Shown here piece by piece: positions 14,842 through 15,477 of a stretch of DNA of 15,477 nt (its first letter is position 1; each line of letters begins with the position of its first letter). The stretch lies in NCBI GenBank assembly GCA_934122035.1, contig CAKOVP010000030.1:1-15477 (forward strand). The letters run 5' to 3'. The DNA comes from an uncultured Clostridia bacterium. Its GTDB lineage: Bacteria > Bacillota > Clostridia > TANB77 > CAG-508. Position numbers and translations under genes: made by a program. Under the pieces are notes generated by a model that worked only from the letters and a program-made list of their open reading frames with translations, had not been told where the DNA came from and ran no database searches.

Positions 14842-15120
14842 TTATATTACAGTATTTTTTGTTATATAAGAAATAACTATTCTTGGTTCATAATTCATTT
14901 TTGTAATCATTCTTTGTAATAATGACAATTTATGTATTGTATTAGTATTAATTTCTACAAACATTCCATCTATAAATTCATAATGAGTTCTCATTCCTAT
15001 AGGCGTGTTTGATATTTGAATCCCTTTATAACCATATTCATCTATTATTTTCTTAGTAGCTTTAATAAAAGTTTCGGCATCATAACTATATAATTCAATT
15101 AAAATCCTAGCTAAAATAAC
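14842..15120 (-). pseudogene. 92-codon open frame without a usable start, probably a truncated gene
   Basis: Between a TAA at 15121-15123 and the TAA at 14842-14844 the frame is open and coding-like: ARILIELYSYDAETFIKATK, KIIDEYGYKGIQISNTPIG, MRTHYEFIDGMFVEINTNT and so on to SYITKNTVI. No ATG, GTG or TTG occurs until an internal ATG 45 residues from the end. A TAGGA lies before an ATT at 15097-15099, which might be a rare ATT start. Otherwise the N-terminus has been lost. A good terminator follows. I do not recognise the family; the neighbouring HEPN-like gene makes an antitoxin or accessory role conceivable but unproven. Confidence 0.5.
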
Positions 15121-15371
15121 TTAAAAATAATTTTGATATTAATAATTAATACATTAAAATTAAAATAGCTTAATTAAAGATATTTTAGTTCTAATTTTAC
15201 TATTTTTGTTTACCCATTTATTTATATAATATTTTTTTACGAAATATCTATAATTTAAGTTAAAAATAAGAAATGGTGTAGGAAAAATAACATTTTTAAC
15301 ATTTATTTATATTAATTAAAAAAACTTTATTCACTCTTCAACTAACAACCATGGTAGTTGAGAGCAAAATA
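15121..15371. other. AT-rich non-coding stretch with one hairpin
   Basis: No credible coding frame. CTCTTCAACTA (15334-15344) and TAGTTGAGAG (15355-15364) form a ten-pair stem with one bulge around AACAACCATGG; no T run follows in either direction. The rest is very AT-rich. Confidence 0.4.
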
Positions 15372-15388
15372 AAAAGACCATGGGTCCT
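15372..15388 (-). terminator. Small terminator-like hairpin at the right edge
   Basis: GACC, ATG, GGTC with five Ts following on the minus strand (AAAAA at 15372-15376). It lies just inside the right 30-bp repeat and also carries TCCTT on its right side, so it may be a backup terminator or a decayed relative of the hairpin family. Confidence 0.5.
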
Positions 15389-15400
15389 TGTAAATCAAAC

Positions 15401-15430
15401 AAAAAGCGGAGCCTTTCGGCTCCTTCAGGG
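15401..15430 (-). repeat. 30-bp repeat, right copy (hairpin/terminator, putative attachment core)
   Basis: Identical over 30 bases to 13690-13719. GGAGCC (15408-15413), TTTC, GGCTCC (15418-15423), then five Ts on the minus strand, so it can terminate a minus-strand gene lying right of the window. After CAGGG the flanks differ between copies, as expected at a junction. Confidence 0.85.
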
Positions 15431-15477
15431 GGTTCGGTTGAATATACTCTAACATTAAAAACCGTTAGAGATATCGG

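Overview
This is a low-GC (visibly AT-rich) accessory region that reads as a bacterial anti-phage defence island, most likely from a low-GC Bacillota (Bacilli or Clostridia-like) host. The reasons are strong GGAGG-type ribosome binding sites, TATAAT promoters often with an upstream TG, TGG-coded tryptophan, and TGA used as a stop. No housekeeping gene, tRNA, rRNA or integrase is present, so I do not name a genus. Nearly every gene lies on the minus strand.

Layout from left to right. (1) 102-908 is a class I SAM methyltransferase, followed by non-coding DNA with three 11-bp direct repeats (1131-1163). (2) 1392-2600 is a Shedu (SduA/DUF4263) nuclease, whose leader carries a strong terminator-like hairpin between promoter and RBS. 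(3) 2690-3780 is a graveyard: an unrecognised broken gene, a 226-bp ISL3-type IS relic, and a frameshifted DUF262 (GmrSD-like) N-terminus. (4) 3782-7373 holds two overlapping genes, a beta-class DNA methyltransferase and a 915-aa PD-(D/E)XK/N6-methylase/specificity polypeptide, forming a restriction-modification unit. (5) 7635-8372 (plus strand) is a DUF3800 protein. Convergent to it is a compact ~110-nt non-coding RNA with its own promoter and terminator. (6) 8906-10244 is a TIR plus membrane-macro pair matching type II Thoeris. (7) 10287-12080 is an intact DUF262-DUF1524 (GmrSD-type) enzyme. (8) 12097-13563 is a decayed DpnII-type locus (regulator, Dam-like methylase, endonuclease tail) with three single-base frameshifts and a deletion. 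(9) 13862-14773 is an unrecognised all-helical protein with an RHQNNH (Rx4H) HEPN-like motif, preceded by a start-less 92-codon frame.

The most interesting structure is at the joints. Four related hairpins (about 1203, 8731, 13690 and 15401; the last two share 30 identical bases) divide the window into modules. In three modules the same order recurs: hairpin, 109-121 bp, a pair of short direct repeats with 11-12 bp period, then the stop codon of the last minus-strand gene. The spacer in two modules is also similar in sequence. This looks like serial insertion of defence cassettes at one terminator-like attachment site with module-specific arm repeats. The integrase, if any, lies outside the window. 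Second in interest are the DUF3800/ncRNA pair and the HEPN-like single-gene cassette.
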